A stretch of 64,000 nucleotides of DNA from Agarophyton chilense (GCA_030374765.1 JARGXX010000097.1:930001-994000), one strand, 5' to 3'. Counted from the first letter of the stretch, positions 48,192 to 58,721 are shown. The notes: generated from the letters alone by a model not told the origin. Numbers and translations: made by a program.

Positions 48192-49054
48192 TGTAGGACA
48201 ATGCCCCCAAGGGGGAAAACCTACGAAGACGTCCGGATCTTCCTCTCACGAGGTAACCGGCGCCGTAGAGCCCTCCCAGGGATCGGCGCGCAATGCCGGG
48301 TGTAAGCCGGAGCCGAACCGTCGCGACGGGCGCAGGGAGGCTGAAAGAAGCCGAGAATATCCGCCGAAGCGGTGCTTGCGTATCTTCTGAGGAGGCAAAA
48401 CCCACGAGAGTGGCGAGCACGACAGGTGTCAGTGCGAGCCGCAAGAGCGGGAATTGCCAAATGAAGGGGAGGAAAAGGGAAGGAAAATGGGAACGGAGGC
48501 AAGAGGGCGAGGTTGACCACGAGTCGCAAGAGGGGACTCGGGAATAGCCGGCACTGACGGGTGTAGCAAACCGTATACACGGGAGGAACCACGAAAGTGA
48601 GAATAGATACCCAACACACGAAGGCTGCTTGAACGTCCAAGGGGGTTGGGAAGTCGTGCACCACGGGAAATCCCTCCGTAAGGAGTTGTATATCCGCGCG
48701 GGCGGTTCAACCCAGAGCCAAGATCTGGAAGACCAAGATCACCCTTGTTGGGGAGACTTTACTGGACCGGCGGCCGCGAGGCCGGCGCCCTAAGTACTGT
48801 AGTCACCGTAGAATAGAATAAATAAAGTCTATCCTAAATAGCTAAATGTCCGTCTAACAAAGGGGCCAATCTGGCGGCCACGTGTCGCACGGGCGCTGCG
48901 GCCACGTGTATGGCACCCCGTCCCGCCGGTGCATCACCGGCGTTCCGGTCATCGCTGTGAAACGGATTACTCCTACTCATAACGAGGTTGCACGCCGGAG
49001 GCTCCGGAAAAAACTTAAGTCCCCAAAAACCTCCCTGGAGGACGTTGCTCTTCA
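48192..49054 (-). repeat. 3' LTR of Ty3 E
   Basis: 863 bp, element-sense TGAAGAGCAACG ... TGTCCTACA. It carries AATAAATAAAG on the plus strand (about 48818), antisense to the element. As the LTR beside the antisense ORF start, it is the natural place for an antisense promoter. Confidence 0.92.
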
Positions 49055-49070
49055 TATCCCCCCCTTAAGA
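49055..49070 (-). other. Polypurine tract of Ty3 E
   Basis: Sense TCTTAAGGGGGGGATA just before the 3' LTR, matching the TCTTAAGG(A)GGGGG core of element B. Confidence 0.75.
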
Positions 49071-49100
49071 CAGCGCGAACACCTCGAAGAGGAAGTCGGC

Positions 49101-50876
49101 ATGGCAGCTCGTCATGATAAGAGCGCGTCCGACACCGGGTCTCCAGAAACCAACACACCTTCACCAAGGATCCCACGCACGCTCTCCGCATCCGATTTCA
49201 ACCACAGCACACCAACACGCACCATGTCCAACCCCGACCGTCATAACACATTCGCGACTCCCGCCCTTGGCGGTTCCACCGGCTTCCGGTCCGCACCCCA
49301 CCCTGGGGATGTTACCAACCTCGCGTACGAAGACTGCCGTATTGGCGCCCGCTTTCGCGGACAGTCGGACCCACCGCAGTGGCCGACCTACGACGCCCTT
49401 GTGGGTGCAAATCCGAGAACTCGGAATGGCTCCGCGATGTTGCGGTATGCGCCTTGGTTTCACCCATTGGCTGTCCGCGACGGGGATTTGATCCAATCCT
49501 ACACCGATAATTCGGAGATGCTCCCGGGCGACCTGCCCGGCGTGGTGACCATGTCCTGGGATTGGCGTAATCGCATCGCCATCCCGGTACACCACATACT
49601 CCGCCGACGCGGTGAATCCTCCGCGGAGGCTCAGGCCGCCCTTGTGCGGATCGCTTACCTCAGGCACCATCGGGCGCCTTTCGAGTTCCCGATACCGCCA
49701 AAGGTCGAATTCGACGTCCACCTTTACCGCACTCGCGGGGAAATGTCGTACTGTGACCGTCTTAACGGATTGGAAACCCTCGCTTGGAGGGGCACACCGA
49801 TCGCTCGGCAAGAAGCCCTTTGCTGGGGACGACCGATTCTTCGGGCAGAGTTCCGCTACCAAACGCGGCAGTCGCGCTTGAACTTCCTTCAGAACTTCAT
49901 CCGCGATGAGCGGCGTTGGCGGGCCTGGACCGGATATTTCGTACCGTACCAGAACACGGAGATTGAGCGCATCGCGACTGCTCGCCGACGTGGTCGGTAT
50001 GTCAGTCTCCCAGACTGGTGGTCCTCCTTGGAGGCGTGCTGGGGTTGCTTCATTGAGCTGCCCCCAGTCTTCACCTGTGTAGGGTCGTCGTTCTTGAACG
50101 ATCCCCAGTCGGGGTGGTGGTCCGTCGTGGTAAGCGAATGGGCCGTCCGCACTGCGGCTTTTATCCTCGCTGAGGCGTACGACCAATACCGATTGTGGTA
50201 CGTGCCACAGCGTGTGCGGGCTGCGATCCGTCATTTGGACATGTGCATCCCCCTCGGGGGCGAGGCGAACGAAGAAGAGATGCTGGGCCTCCTCGACTTT
50301 TTGGAGGGGGTCCAGTGGAATGAGGTCCCGCTGGAGAACTCCCAACGCATTCAACCGCGTCGCGGGTCTGGCCCCGGATTCGGGAGGAATACCGCGCTAG
50401 CGGTGGATTTCATCTACTTCGACCCCTGGGATCACCACGAGATCAGCCGCGAGGAAGTGGAAGCCCACCGGCATGCGCCGCGTGAAGTCCCGGCCGACCA
50501 CCCGCGAGGGTATGTCGACTCGAGCGACTATTACCGCGACTATGCGGATGGTGACCCGATGGTCGACAACGAACCGGAGGATCCGGGTTACGCTCCGATG
50601 GAGGGTGACGAGTCCGGCGAGGCCGGTGAGGAGTCCGTTGAATACGGTGGTGCGGCTCGATCCGGGGCTGCTGATGCCGTGCGAACGGATTCCTATCCGA
50701 CTCCATCGGTGGCGGGCCCGCCCGCAGCCGCCGCTGGCGCGGAGCGGGGCGGGGTCATCGCGCGCTTCCTTCGGGAGGTGGGGCTTCGCCCTTCCGAGAT
50801 CTCGGGTGATGTGGCCGCCATGCGGGGTGCCTTAGCCAACCGCCTGCGCGGGGGTCCACCTCGTGCGGAGGAATGA
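49101..50876 (+). CDS. Conserved antisense ORF of Ty3 E (intact)
   Basis: 591-aa uninterrupted frame on the strand opposite gag-pol, starting 46 bp inside the 3' LTR and ending 333 bp before the convergent pol stop. The frame is open upstream into the LTR, but Met at 49101 is the first outside it. Layout: Ser/Thr/Pro-rich N-terminus (1-95), Trp/Arg-rich core (about 110-410: APWFHPLAVRDGDL, GRPILRAEFRYQTRQ, LPDWWSSLEACWGCFIELPP, SEWAVRTAAFILAEAYDQYRLWY-type helix), acidic segment, Ala/Gly-rich end. Homologous over its length to the ORF in element B. AATAAA at 50936-50941 is suitably placed downstream. No known domain recognised; no cysteine/histidine finger or transmembrane segment seen. Confidence 0.85.
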   Translation: MAARHDKSASDTGSPETNTPSPRIPRTLSASDFNHSTPTRTMSNPDRHNTFATPALGGSTGFRSAPHPGDVTNLAYEDCRIGARFRGQSDPPQWPTYDALVGANPRTRNGSAMLRYAPWFHPLAVRDGDLIQSYTDNSEMLPGDLPGVVTMSWDWRNRIAIPVHHILRRRGESSAEAQAALVRIAYLRHHRAPFEFPIPPKVEFDVHLYRTRGEMSYCDRLNGLETLAWRGTPIARQEALCWGRPILRAEFRYQTRQSRLNFLQNFIRDERRWRAWTGYFVPYQNTEIERIATARRRGRYVSLPDWWSSLEACWGCFIELPPVFTCVGSSFLNDPQSGWWSVVVSEWAVRTAAFILAEAYDQYRLWYVPQRVRAAIRHLDMCIPLGGEANEEEMLGLLDFLEGVQWNEVPLENSQRIQPRRGSGPGFGRNTALAVDFIYFDPWDHHEISREEVEAHRHAPREVPADHPRGYVDSSDYYRDYADGDPMVDNEPEDPGYAPMEGDESGEAGEESVEYGGAARSGAADAVRTDSYPTPSVAGPPAAAAGAERGGVIARFLREVGLRPSEISGDVAAMRGALANRLRGGPPRAEE

Positions 50877-51209
50877 CCGAAGCTTCCGGTAGAATGTAGG
50901 GCGGCGCCACTAGGGCGCCCTTGCCAGTAGTGAGAAATAAAAAGAAGAGGGTCGCCTTTCCGACGTTCTTTCCCAAGTCCGCTTCTTTCTTTCCGGAGTA
51001 CCGGACTTCTACCGCGGTTCCGGCGTTGCAGGGAACCAGCCTAGCTGGGAGTTCCGTGTTTAACGGTGGGCGCTTCGCGCGCGGACCAGGTAACTGGCAC
51101 GACCACCAACGACGTTGGGATAGCGTGAGCGGTTGCTTCCTTCCCCGCGTTGGGGCATGGACGGAGATGGCGCGTGGCGCCATCAGCTATTCCTTTCCGT
51201 GTTCACGGT

Positions 51210-54200
51210 TTATCCCTCTTGGGCGCTTACCAGCGTGGCTGGGAGTGCGGTCCCCGCAAGGCGGTGGTATCGCATTACCGCGGAGCGCGGGAGATGCTCG
51301 ATGGGCTCCCGGGTGTCCCACTCTGGCCCGTATCCGTACCAGCGGGTCCGGTACTGGAGCACCCCGTGCTCATCGTAGCTATGTCCGACGATTCTGTCGA
51401 CGACGTACTCCTGCACGTAAACTTGCCGGCCTTGCCGGGTGGTGGTGGCCCGAGCCTCAGCGCCGCGTGGTGCTGGGCTCGTCGTCGCCTGTTCCGGGTC
51501 ACCTGGTCTGTCATTCCGCTCTGCGGTTGTTGCCGGGTTGCCGGGGCTGCCGTATCGCTTCGCGGAAGTTGCCGGCGCGGCCGGGTTGTGTTTCCGCTGG
51601 GCGGTAGGGGCTTCCCTGAAGTCCGCCCTTACCGCGAGTTTGCGGGGGTCCTTTCGTCTTGATGACGGTTCGCCGCGGGCCTCCGCTTGTTTTGCGACAT
51701 GCGGCGTTCCCATTGGTGGGCAGTTTCCACTGTGCGGTGCGCCGTGGGCGGTGAGTGGTTCACCCTCTCGGCGATCCGCCTCCGCGGGGTGGCTGTCAGC
51801 CAATGACCGAGATGCCGGGTGCCCTTTGGTCCGATCTCCCGCCCGGGTCACGTGACCTTGACGACGGGTGGTCGGGCCGTGGCGGACGGTTGGCTCCGAT
51901 TGTTCGGCAAGGGAGGCGGTTTTCGACTTGTCGTTGCGCCCCTTTTCCCCCATGGGGTTCGTACCGTTCTCAACGGAGTGGCTCGCTAGACCTGCTTGCG
52001 CACCGCCCGCCGGAGAACCGGTATCGACCGAAACGCTCGGTGTGCGACCGCGAATGTTCGGGGAGCCCTTAGTTGCTTCCACGCGATGCGGAGCGTCCGT
52101 AGGGTCTCGCTTCCCGGCTTCGGGTCTTCGAGCGCCTCGGTTCCCCTTTCGGGGTTGCGTGGCGGTCGGATTGACCGCCACGTCCCGCGGGAGCGGAGTG
52201 GCGTCAGGCGACGATGCCGGATGCCCGCTTGGGGGCCTTGCCCGGGGTGTGCGGTTAAACTTCCGTTGCGACGGCGATGCTTCCGCGATTGAGCGGGTCC
52301 CCTCCCCCTCCTTAGACGGAGCGACGGGTGATGGTGGGCTAACGGCATGGCGGGTATAAATACCGCTGCGCGGCGCCCGTAAGGGTAGCTGGCCGCGAGG
52401 GCCAGGTGTTTCCGGCATTGCCGGTGGTTCCGATAAAGTCGGTATATCGGAGAGACCTCGTGAGGGGTGCGTTACCACGGCGGGGTGTGGTGCCACCGTT
52501 GTCCCCGTGGTATCCGAGGCCGTTTCGACGGGGGCTGATGCGTTTTCCGCCTGCGGCGGTGGGGCGGCTACGATGCGGTCTTGTGAAAGACGTTCGTGGT
52601 CGCCGTTCTTGTCCACCACAACGGTGCCGGGGAGGGAGGACACGACCCGGAACGGACCTTCAGCGACAGGCGAGAGCTTGTGACGCTTGTCGGTCCGGGG
52701 GTTGTAGTACTCCCGGCGAACGAACACGTAGGTTCCCGGCTTGGGCGGTGCCGGTAGTGGTCCGCGTAAGGGGTTATCAAAATCCCGCTTGTAGGCGGCC
52801 TGTGCACGTTCCATGGACTTCCGGGCGACCGGTACAAGCTTGGTAATCCAGTTATTCCACTTGAGGCGGTACTGACCCACGGATGGGAAAGAGTTGACCC
52901 TGTGTTGGGGTTCGACCGCCACTGGCGGGGGTGTCCTGGAGAGCACAAGCTCGAAGGGAGTCAGACCGGTTGTCCGGTGAACCTGCGTGTTGTAGGCGTA
53001 GGTGATAGCATCAGAATAAATGTCCCACGTCATTGGGTGATCGGATACGTAGGAGCGTAGCCACGCGAGTAGGGTGCGGTTGAAGCGTTCCACCTGCCCG
53101 TTTGTTTGCGGGTGGTAGGTGGTAGTAAACAGGTTCTTGACGTCGAGGATGCGGCAGAGGTCCTGAAAGAACTTAGAGGCGAACTGCTTACCGTTATCGG
53201 ATAGAACCTCTATCGGAGGGCCATAAACGAACGCCCAGTGCGTAACGAAGGCGTTCGCAACCGTGAAAGCGGTGATCTTCCGTAAAGGTACGGTGCGCAC
53301 CAGCTTCGAAAAGCGGTCAGTGATAACCAAGAGGAACTTGTTTCCCTTGCGCGTCTTAAGTAGAGGCCCGAGAATGTCGATTGCGACAAACTCGAGGGGC
53401 GCCCTTGCGGGGAAAAGCTTCATCCGTTTGGAGTGCTTCCGGGGTTTCACCCGGTTCTTTGCGCATTGGGTGCAGAGCTGCACCGTAGCGTAGCAATCAA
53501 CCGCCATAGCGGGCCAATAAAAGTCCCTTCGCAGGGTTAGATAAATTTTTCTCCCACCGGAGTGTCCCCCGAGGGACGGGTAGTGTGAGAGGTGGAGCAC
53601 CCTGGTTTGCAGGGTGTGGGGGACCACGATCTGGGATCGGTGGTCCACCGTCCGGACGAGGTAACCGATGTCGTTTACCTCGAACGGGAGGTCCTCTCCA
53701 CCGTTTAGGCGGGCTCGTATGCGCGTGCAGAACGGGTCGCCGAACTGTTCTCGGATCATCTCCTCGGTGGAGATGGGTACAAAGGTCCCGGGTACGGGTG
53801 TTTCATTCTCGCGCGCTGCGAGTAGCTCATTTATTTCCATGGTGTCTTCCCCGGTTTCGGGCCAATCCGACTCCGTCGGTGTTTCCCCTTCCAAGGTAAA
53901 GCACGGGATCTCGTCGACCTCCGGGTCGGCAATTGCTTCACCTGTCGTAGGTAATCGAGAGAGGGCGTCCGCTTGGGTGTTCTGGGCACCCTTTTTGTAG
54001 ACGACTTCGAAGTCGAATTCCTCTAAGCGGAGGCGCCACCGCATTAAGCGGCCAGAAAGATCTGCGATGTTCAGCAGCCACCTCAACGAGTCATGGTCCG
54101 TGTACACGGTGAAATGAACGCCCATGAGGTATGGGCGCAGAGTGGATAGCGCCCAGACCACTGCGAGGCACTCCTTCTCGGAGACCGAGTAGTTGCGCTC

Positions 54201-55301
54201 GTGGACGTTCAGCGTGCGGGACCAATAGCCAATTGGTTTGCGTTCCCCCTCGGGGGTGGTTTGGAACAGTGCGCAGCCCACCTGGTGGTCGCTGGCGTCG
54301 GTGTCGATGGAGTAGGGAAGCCCAGGTTTGGGCAAGGATAGGATGGGAGCTGTCGTAACTGCCTTAATCAAGGAGCGAAAAGATTCCGACTGCTCGGTGG
54401 TAAATGGCGCAAGCTTCGGTGGCTGGCCCTTCCGCAGTAGCGCGTTTAGCGGAGCGGCGATATCCGAGAAACTCGGTATAAACCGTCGATAGACGTTGAC
54501 CAGACCTAAAAAGGATCGGAGCTGCGTTTGAGTACGGGGCTCCTTCGCCTTGCAAAGGGACTTGATACGAACTTGTTCGATCATTAACCGTCCTGGACGG
54601 ATGACGTGCCCGAGATACTTCACCGTGTCGGTGAAGAACTCGCACTTCCTCAACTTGAGGGTTATTCCTGCGTCTCGCAGTACGGTCATCACGTCCCGCA
54701 CGTGGGTCAGGTGATCGTCCAGGTTTCTGGAAAAGACAATGATTTCGTCCAAGTAGACAAGGCACGTGCGCCACTTGAAACGCGACATCATTATGTCTAT
54801 TGCCCTTTGAAAGGTGGCCGGTGCATTGGTTAAACCAAACGGCATCCGCTTGAAGCGGTAGGAACCCGAGTGGCAAACAAACGCGGTTTTGTCTCGGTCC
54901 TCTTCCCGGACTGGGGCTTGCCAGTAGCCCCAGTTAGCATCCAGAGCCGTAAACACGGTAGCGTCCCCGAGCGAGTCTATACACTCGTCCATGCGCGGGA
55001 TCGGGTAGGTGTCCCTCACGGTGACGGCATTGAGGCGGCGGTAGTCAACGCAAAACCGCCACGTGCCGTCAGCCTTGAGGGCCAGCACCACCGGTGAAAC
55101 CCAAGGAGATTGGGCGGGCTCGATGACTCCAGCACGGAGCATCTTGTCCACCTGAAATTCTTCCTCCTCCCGAGCTTTCGGTCCCGCCCTGTAAGGGGGT
55201 TGTGCAACCGGACGTGCGTCCGGTAGCAAGTCTATCCGATGTTCGGTTGTATTGATCTCACCCAGTGAGCCGTCCCACATTGTGGCAAACTCGCGTAGCA
55301 T
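51210..55301 (-). CDS. pol: Ty3 E Pol: RT, RNase H, integrase, chromodomain
   Basis: 1363 codons without a stop. RT: WRFCVDYRRLNAVTVRD, FTALDANWGYWQAPV, then YLDE at 183-186 instead of YLDD. RNase H: SIDTDASDHQVGCALF, ENYSVSEKE-type block, YTDHDSLRWLL, QNTQADALSRL. Integrase: HYPSLGGH and CTQCAKN zinc ligands, VAIDILGPLL, VLSDNGKQFASKFF, NGQVERFNR, GPF module. A long Pro/Arg-rich linker follows, ending in a chromodomain (EYVVDRIVGHSY ... YRTRWYGYGPEWDT) at the C-terminus. The listed first Met is internal; the true frame continues upstream past a one-base loss near 55310. Confidence 0.9.
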   Translation of the reverse strand: MLREFATMWDGSLGEINTTEHRIDLLPDARPVAQPPYRAGPKAREEEEFQVDKMLRAGVIEPAQSPWVSPVVLALKADGTWRFCVDYRRLNAVTVRDTYPIPRMDECIDSLGDATVFTALDANWGYWQAPVREEDRDKTAFVCHSGSYRFKRMPFGLTNAPATFQRAIDIMMSRFKWRTCLVYLDEIIVFSRNLDDHLTHVRDVMTVLRDAGITLKLRKCEFFTDTVKYLGHVIRPGRLMIEQVRIKSLCKAKEPRTQTQLRSFLGLVNVYRRFIPSFSDIAAPLNALLRKGQPPKLAPFTTEQSESFRSLIKAVTTAPILSLPKPGLPYSIDTDASDHQVGCALFQTTPEGERKPIGYWSRTLNVHERNYSVSEKECLAVVWALSTLRPYLMGVHFTVYTDHDSLRWLLNIADLSGRLMRWRLRLEEFDFEVVYKKGAQNTQADALSRLPTTGEAIADPEVDEIPCFTLEGETPTESDWPETGEDTMEINELLAARENETPVPGTFVPISTEEMIREQFGDPFCTRIRARLNGGEDLPFEVNDIGYLVRTVDHRSQIVVPHTLQTRVLHLSHYPSLGGHSGGRKIYLTLRRDFYWPAMAVDCYATVQLCTQCAKNRVKPRKHSKRMKLFPARAPLEFVAIDILGPLLKTRKGNKFLLVITDRFSKLVRTVPLRKITAFTVANAFVTHWAFVYGPPIEVLSDNGKQFASKFFQDLCRILDVKNLFTTTYHPQTNGQVERFNRTLLAWLRSYVSDHPMTWDIYSDAITYAYNTQVHRTTGLTPFELVLSRTPPPVAVEPQHRVNSFPSVGQYRLKWNNWITKLVPVARKSMERAQAAYKRDFDNPLRGPLPAPPKPGTYVFVRREYYNPRTDKRHKLSPVAEGPFRVVSSLPGTVVVDKNGDHERLSQDRIVAAPPPQAENASAPVETASDTTGTTVAPHPAVVTHPSRGLSDIPTLSEPPAMPETPGPRGQLPLRAPRSGIYTRHAVSPPSPVAPSKEGEGTRSIAEASPSQRKFNRTPRARPPSGHPASSPDATPLPRDVAVNPTATQPRKGNRGARRPEAGKRDPTDAPHRVEATKGSPNIRGRTPSVSVDTGSPAGGAQAGLASHSVENGTNPMGEKGRNDKSKTASLAEQSEPTVRHGPTTRRQGHVTRAGDRTKGHPASRSLADSHPAEADRREGEPLTAHGAPHSGNCPPMGTPHVAKQAEARGEPSSRRKDPRKLAVRADFREAPTAQRKHNPAAPATSAKRYGSPGNPATTAERNDRPGDPEQATTSPAPRGAEARATTTRQGRQVYVQEYVVDRIVGHSYDEHGVLQYRTRWYGYGPEWDTREPIEHLPRSAVMRYHRLAGTALPATLVSAQEG

Positions 55302-55309
55302 TCCGCGTA

Positions 55310-56480
55310 AGCGGCCCCGTGTGAGACCGGTACATGACTCAGGTCCAGGGCCTCGAGAGCCTTGATCGGGTCTATCTTATCGTAGCTCGTAGGCTGTGCC
55401 CTGGTGTCAGGTGTGGGAACCGACGAGGTCGGAAATGCATCCGTCTTGACGGTTTTATCGAGCACCAACTGCTGTGCCTCCCCGGAGGTTTCTGCACCGG
55501 ATACCGGGAGACCATCCTCGGTAGAGGGAGTTATTCCAAGTACTTCGGCAGCCGTCACCTTTGTAGGGAGCATCGCGAGCGGGTGGGGCGTCACAGACCC
55601 AATGACTTGGTTCTTTGCAAGCGTCTGGGGAGCCTTTCCCAGATTGGCAACGAACACCCTGAAAGGGGAATTCGGCGTGACTTGCACGATTCCGTTCGCA
55701 ACGGTTACCTGAAATTTCTCGTACAACGAGGGCAAGGGCTGAACAACCCGAAGACCGTGTTGACGGGAATTGACTGAAACCATAACCTGGCTCTCCGGGA
55801 GTATGGTGACTGACGAGGCAACGCGTAGCTTCGTAGAATCCCGGTTCGCCGGTGTGGGTTCCTGCGCAGCAGGTAGAGGAACGTGTTTCCTCGATGCCCG
55901 CTTCAGCGGTTGGCGAACATAGGGACGGTCGATCCGTCCTCAAGTTCCACCTGCTTAAGGCATGGGCGGATGGCGTCGACAAACCTGTCGCAGTAGTCAC
56001 ATCCCAGTATAACTGGCGCGGCCAGCGAGCGGTACACAATAAAAGTTAGTTTAACCACCATCCGCCCTAGTCTGACGACCAGGTCGATCACACCAACCGT
56101 TTTCAACGGGTTGTTATTGGCGTCTGAGACGTCGGGTACCGTTTCAGAACGGATGAGTGACCGCAATGGCGGGGGTAAAACCGATTCCACAATAAAGTTC
56201 GGCCCAGCACCTGTATCCAGGACAGTGAGATATCTCACCATAAACTGCGTGTGCAGACCAAGGTCAGCGTAAATCTTGTAGTTACGCTTGGCCATTAACA
56301 AGACTCTATCCAGGATCCGGTTATTTCTAATCCGTATCCACGGTCGACGCAAAACACCGAGGTGTTTAGAGTCCGCGTCTGCGGTGTCCTTCCTTGTCAG
56401 GATTTTCACCGGGGAGCGAGGCATCGGCGCCTCGGGCGTCGTCAGCCTCAACTCTGAGGACGCCTCTCCCGAAGGGGAGA
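55310..56480 (-). pseudogene. Ty3 E protease and linker (two one-base breaks)
   Basis: Continuation of pol upstream of 55301. The protease frame from the gag overlap to 55903 has TVLDTGAGPNFI with an intact DTG and VILGCDYCDRFV; a base is missing near 55920. The linker (VPLPAAQEP ... VRVVQPLPSLYEKF ... LGKAPQTLAKNQVIGSV) is then in a new frame until a second one-base loss near 55310. Both sites align cleanly with element B. Confidence 0.8.
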
Positions 56481-56499
56481 CTCCCTCTATTCTTTTCCC
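56435..56499 (-). promoter_or_regulatory. Putative -1 ribosomal frameshift signal, gag/pol of Ty3 E
   Basis: Sense heptamer G-GGA-AAA (56499-56493) in the gag frame, two codons before the gag stop; pol is open in the -1 frame. Thirteen bases later comes hairpin CTCCC-cttc-GGGAG (56479-56466). A second stem follows, GGCGTC/GACGCC (56464-56459 with 56440-56435) with an inner CTCA/TGAG helix. Same architecture and spacing as element B. Confidence 0.7.
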
Positions 56500-58607
56500 T
56501 GTACAGGGTCCTGGTCGGGCGAAGGCCCGACTTCCTCGGCAACGAGTGCATGATTCCGTTGCACGGTAGCTACCGCAGGAGCGGGTGAAGATCCACCAGC
56601 GTAGTTTGGCGCTGGTGCGGCGCGTGCCGGCTGAGCCGGTTTGTACCGAGAATTCGGAGTGTGAGCCAATGCGTTGGGGAAGTCCGTCTTCGCGCGGAGA
56701 TATGACGTGAGTGGCACGGAGCCCTTCTCCCGCGGGGAGAGGGCTTCGTAATTATCCACCACTCGCGCCATATCGCGTAGCGATAAAAGGCATTGCGGGG
56801 AGGTGTGCCCGCGCTCGTAGCACAAGTGGCACACCAACGTCACTCCCGCGTTTCGCAGTACGGCATTCCGAGCATCGGTGTATCTTCCGGGTTCCCGGTT
56901 TCCAACACATCCAGGGCGCTGACTTCGTGTCATTCCGTTCGAGAACGGCATACGGGGGGCCGGAGTGCGGCGGTCATTAAGATAAAAGACCTGCCCGTTC
57001 TCCGTGTCCCTTGCGGTTGAGTCAACCGAGCCATCCGTCGTAGACGGTAATTCCGTTGTCGGAATAGATAAACCATCGTGATGGATGACATTCAAATTGT
57101 CATAACCCTGTTTGGGGATGCCATCCGTCGCAAATGACGGTGAAGAAGAGTCTGACTCAAGCAGCAATGCTTTAGCGGCCTTCGACCGGGCTCCCGGACT
57201 GCGTGCACGTAGTGCATCTCCCTCTGCGCGGGCAAACTGTACGAGTTCAAGGTAGGTCACCTTCGGCTCTTGTTCCTTGTAACGGGCGACAAGAGTCTTG
57301 ATGGCTGGATCCAAGCCATCAATGAACATCGTACAGCGTTCCCCAGCGGGGTATACATTACCACAACGGTGAAAAGCCTTATTCAGGCGTACCAAGTAAT
57401 CGGTCTCGAGCTCGCCGGAGCGTTGTCGAGTGTCTCGCAAAGCGAGTATTGCCGCTTGTATCGCAGAGTTGGTTGCGTAGGAACGCAGGAGGTACTGCAC
57501 GGCCTCGGGCCAGCAGGTCACACCTCCTTCGGAGGCTCGCGACGAGCCCCGAACCGACGAAAACTGATCTTCAGCGACACCCCGTAGAAAGTAGGGTAGC
57601 GCCACGTAGGCTTGTCCTTCGTTCATTCCGAGTATATCGGCTTCCGCTACAAAGCGGTGTAGGAAATCCAAGACCAGAATTGGATCATCCCCAGTAAACG
57701 ACTGGTTACGAAGTGAAAGCTGCATCCGCTTGATGCAGTCTTTCACTTTACCCGTGTCACGCGGTGTCCGACCTAAGGAGGAATCTTCTAGCCGGTAATA
57801 CCGGTAGGACAGGAGTGTCCTGTACAGAGGGTTGGTGGGCTTCAAGGGTTTGAGGCCCGGATGTCGCCGACCCTTGGGGCGCGACCGGATGGCCCCGTAG
57901 GTGGCAGAGGACCGCTTTGAGCGGGAAGAGCGCCCATAACGATCCTGTGGGTCATCGCTCACCGACGAATCGGAACTTTCCGAGTCACTCGGTTTACCGT
58001 CCGACTCAGATGATGAGTCGGACGGGTGTCCGTGCTTACGGTTAGAATCCCGGTTCTTCCGGCTCTTCCGGTTCCGTGACTGGGTCTCTCTATGAGAGAC
58101 AACCGGTCTAGCCCCGTTCGCAGGCGAGGTTAACGTCCTCTCGACCGACTCAAGTCGGCTTCGGAGACGCTCGAAGCGATTCTCCATACCTTCTGCGAAG
58201 GAAGACGGAGCGCCAAAACACTCGAGTAGTGTATTGACGTCCGACCGCAATACGCGGATATCCTCGGCTAACTCACTTGTGGGGGGGTTAGCGAGGCTTC
58301 CTCGTAAAGAGGTGAACTCCCTCGAGAGGGTATTGTGAGCAGCCCGCAGGGAGCGGAGCTGCTCTTCCAAGCGTACAATCCGCGCTTGGTCGACCAACCG
58401 CGGAGGCGGAGAAACCACCGTTGCGACGGTCGTTAACCCGGAATCGGGCTGCGGGTCTTCAGTGCCGGTGACCGGTATCTCCCGGGAAGCCGGTGTTGGA
58501 GCCAGAGCCTGTGGAACATCAGTGCCCCTGGCATCACCGCTTTGGCGGGAACGGCTGCGTGTTGCAGGAGGCTCCATGCTATGCGGTTTCCTTGGCATTG
58601 GCCACAC
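56487..58607 (-). CDS. gag: Ty3 E Gag
   Basis: 706 codons. Ser/Pro-rich start, coiled-coil-like region (about 75-145), Ser/Asp-rich stretch (about 190-240), Gag core with AEDQFSSVRGSSRASEGGV also found in B, and one zinc knuckle C-H-L-C-x4-H-x4-C (CHLCYERGHTSPQC). Three Met codons (1, 4, 11) are candidate starts; Met11 aligns best with B. It ends QGKE-stop in the frameshift signal. Confidence 0.9.
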   Translation of the reverse strand: MWPMPRKPHSMEPPATRSRSRQSGDARGTDVPQALAPTPASREIPVTGTEDPQPDSGLTTVATVVSPPPRLVDQARIVRLEEQLRSLRAAHNTLSREFTSLRGSLANPPTSELAEDIRVLRSDVNTLLECFGAPSSFAEGMENRFERLRSRLESVERTLTSPANGARPVVSHRETQSRNRKSRKNRDSNRKHGHPSDSSSESDGKPSDSESSDSSVSDDPQDRYGRSSRSKRSSATYGAIRSRPKGRRHPGLKPLKPTNPLYRTLLSYRYYRLEDSSLGRTPRDTGKVKDCIKRMQLSLRNQSFTGDDPILVLDFLHRFVAEADILGMNEGQAYVALPYFLRGVAEDQFSSVRGSSRASEGGVTCWPEAVQYLLRSYATNSAIQAAILALRDTRQRSGELETDYLVRLNKAFHRCGNVYPAGERCTMFIDGLDPAIKTLVARYKEQEPKVTYLELVQFARAEGDALRARSPGARSKAAKALLLESDSSSPSFATDGIPKQGYDNLNVIHHDGLSIPTTELPSTTDGSVDSTARDTENGQVFYLNDRRTPAPRMPFSNGMTRSQRPGCVGNREPGRYTDARNAVLRNAGVTLVCHLCYERGHTSPQCLLSLRDMARVVDNYEALSPREKGSVPLTSYLRAKTDFPNALAHTPNSRYKPAQPARAAPAPNYAGGSSPAPAVATVQRNHALVAEEVGPSPDQDPVQGKE

Positions 58608-58698
58608 CGTCTCGACGGAAGAATAGAAAGCAAACCGGTGAGACCGGAGAAAACCCGTTAAACGGAAAACAACCTCAGAGAGGACACAAGCAGTCTTG

Positions 58699-58718
58699 AC
58701 TTCAAAGTCGGGAGACCA
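58699..58718 (-). other. Primer-binding site of Ty3 E
   Basis: Sense TGGTCTCCCGACTTTGAAG begins three bases inside the 5' LTR. It shares TGGTCTCCCGACTT with B and, with one change, F. Confidence 0.7.
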
Positions 58719-58721
58719 ATT

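Noticed and set aside
48221-48664. 147-codon sense-strand frame in both LTRs of E
   Set aside because: Present in both copies but with Arg/Ser/Pro-rich composition typical of a GC-rich open frame. Upstream and downstream LTR features give no support for translation.
49161-50354. 397-codon reverse-strand frame opposite the antisense ORF of E
   Set aside because: It is in element-sense orientation but has no counterpart in B, whereas the opposite strand is conserved. Treated as a shadow of the real ORF.
51210-52400. Long plus-strand frames opposite the C-terminal linker of E pol
   Set aside because: Codon-bias shadows of a GC-rich Pro/Arg-rich coding region; no motifs.
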